From positions 1 to 5,768 of the forward strand of contig CAUZJA010000180.1 of NCBI GenBank assembly GCA_963579925.1: a DNA stretch of 5,768 bases, given 5' to 3'. The notes beneath the pieces were generated by a model. The model saw only the letters and a program-made list of their open reading frames with translations, did not search any database and had not been told where the DNA came from. The position numbers and the translations under genes are program-made. Positions 5,176-5,768 of this stretch are shown in pieces; positions within the stretch are counted from its first letter, which is position 1, and every line of letters begins with the position of its first letter. The stretch comes from UBA1151 sp963579925. GTDB taxonomy: Bacteria > Chloroflexota > Dehalococcoidia > Lucifugimonadales > Lucifugimonadaceae.

Positions 5176-5768
5176 GGCGCCAACTACGCGGTCTAATATT
5201 TTTGATCATCCTCCTTTCGGTTTCGATTGTGATCGTTGCGCTACCCAAAATTGATATCGATGTGATCGGTATTGATTTTGAGCGTGGCGATGATGAGAAC
5301 CTGCTCGGACTATCGTTAGGACTGGACCTCCAGGGTGGTACCCACCTTGTGTATACCGCCCAGACAAAAGACGGTGAGGATCCTTCGATCGATGACATGG
5401 ACGCTGTCCGTACGACGATTGAGTCTCGAATCAACCAGTTTGGTTTGAGCGAGCCAACTGTTCAGCTTCTTGGCACTCCGCCCGATCGCGTACTCATCCA
5501 GATTCCTGGACTAACCGGTGCCAGCATTAGCGCTGGATTCCAGGGCAATGCAGTGACCGCAGCAAATCTGGAAGCGTATTTCAGGAGCGACCTTGGTCAC
5601 CCGGAAGCCACCGTTGCAGTGGTGACGGACGATGACGGCATAGAACTGCTAGTCGTCAGCATTGATCAACTTCAGGGTGACCGCATCGATGCTGAAGGCA
5701 CGGTTCTTGAGGTTGCTGAATCAGAGCAGATTCGCACGAAGCTCGGTGACCAGTTCCCGGCGCAATTG
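5172..5768 (+). CDS. secD: Protein translocase subunit SecD, 5' part (3' end beyond window)
   Basis: SecD works with SecF in the inner membrane as a proton-motive-force-driven accessory of SecYEG that helps pull exported proteins across. The first 199 codons are open to the window edge. A positively charged start (MRRQLRG) leads into one membrane helix (about residues 8-24, LIFLIILLSVSIVIVAL). The family signature GLDLQGG (50-56) follows. The beginning of the periplasmic P1 domain is recognisable as INQFGLSEPTVQ (87-98) and DRVLIQIPGLTG (105-116). The translated residues after about 117 do not look like textbook SecD. The start is taken as GTG 5172, which overlaps the stop of the upstream gene as GTGA and has GGGTG (5161-5165) 6 bases before it. 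No other start gives the membrane helix with the right frame and charge. The gene is truncated by the window; secF would be expected downstream. Confidence 0.92.
   Translation, partial: MRRQLRGLIFLIILLSVSIVIVALPKIDIDVIGIDFERGDDENLLGLSLGLDLQGGTHLVYTAQTKDGEDPSIDDMDAVRTTIESRINQFGLSEPTVQLLGTPPDRVLIQIPGLTGASISAGFQGNAVTAANLEAYFRSDLGHPEATVAVVTDDDGIELLVVSIDQLQGDRIDAEGTVLEVAESEQIRTKLGDQFPAQL

Noticed and set aside
5153..5254. ATG 5153 as a start for a small gene or for secD
   Set aside because: It is in a different frame from secD and ends after 33 codons with no recognisable protein features; GTG 5172 gives the membrane helix and SecD motifs.
4997..5434. Reverse-strand reading frame of 145 codons across the CCA-enzyme/secD junction
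   Set aside because: Antisense to two supported genes, including the secD signature GLDLQGG; the translation shows no family features.

Overview
The window is a run of same-strand bacterial housekeeping genes: priA (replication restart helicase), def (peptide deformylase), a CCA-adding enzyme/poly(A) polymerase-family nucleotidyltransferase with an HD domain, and the 5' part of secD (Sec translocase accessory subunit). I find no undescribed multi-gene system. The points worth a second look are an unusual acidic C-terminal extension on the deformylase, paired palindromic intergenic repeats, and a non-canonical stretch in SecD. The organism is a bacterium with GC somewhat above half. The gene set, the style of the Def and SecD proteins and the palindromes built on gggtctaagaccc or aggtttgaaacct recall Chloroflexota of the Dehalococcoidia/SAR202 kind. 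That placement is an inference from memory, not a search result.

Layout. Bases 1-343 hold no gene I can support. They begin with two near-identical palindromes in inverted orientation (1-21 and 66-93), followed by about 250 bases of unremarkable sequence leading to priA. priA (344-2758) is intact, with its nucleotide-binding, DEEH, zinc-binding and helicase motifs. A 158-base gap (2759-2916) carries a perfect TATAAT hexamer and a second pair of palindromes, one of which is a 26/28 copy of the upstream repeat. def most likely starts at GTG 2917 behind a GGAGA ribosome binding site, not at the upstream in-frame starts, which lie inside the repeats. def (to 3678), cca (3691-5175) and secD (5172 to beyond the window) are tightly packed: a 12-base gap, then a 4-base GTGA overlap. 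This suggests one transcript with translational coupling.

How the genes fit together. Def, the CCA enzyme and SecD act at successive stages of protein production: tRNA 3'-end maturation or repair, N-terminal deformylation of the nascent chain, and export through the Sec channel. priA serves DNA replication and is separated from the rest by the repeat-bearing gap, so it may be a separate transcription unit or joined only by readthrough. The fmt gene that follows def in many bacteria is absent here; the CCA-enzyme gene sits in its place.
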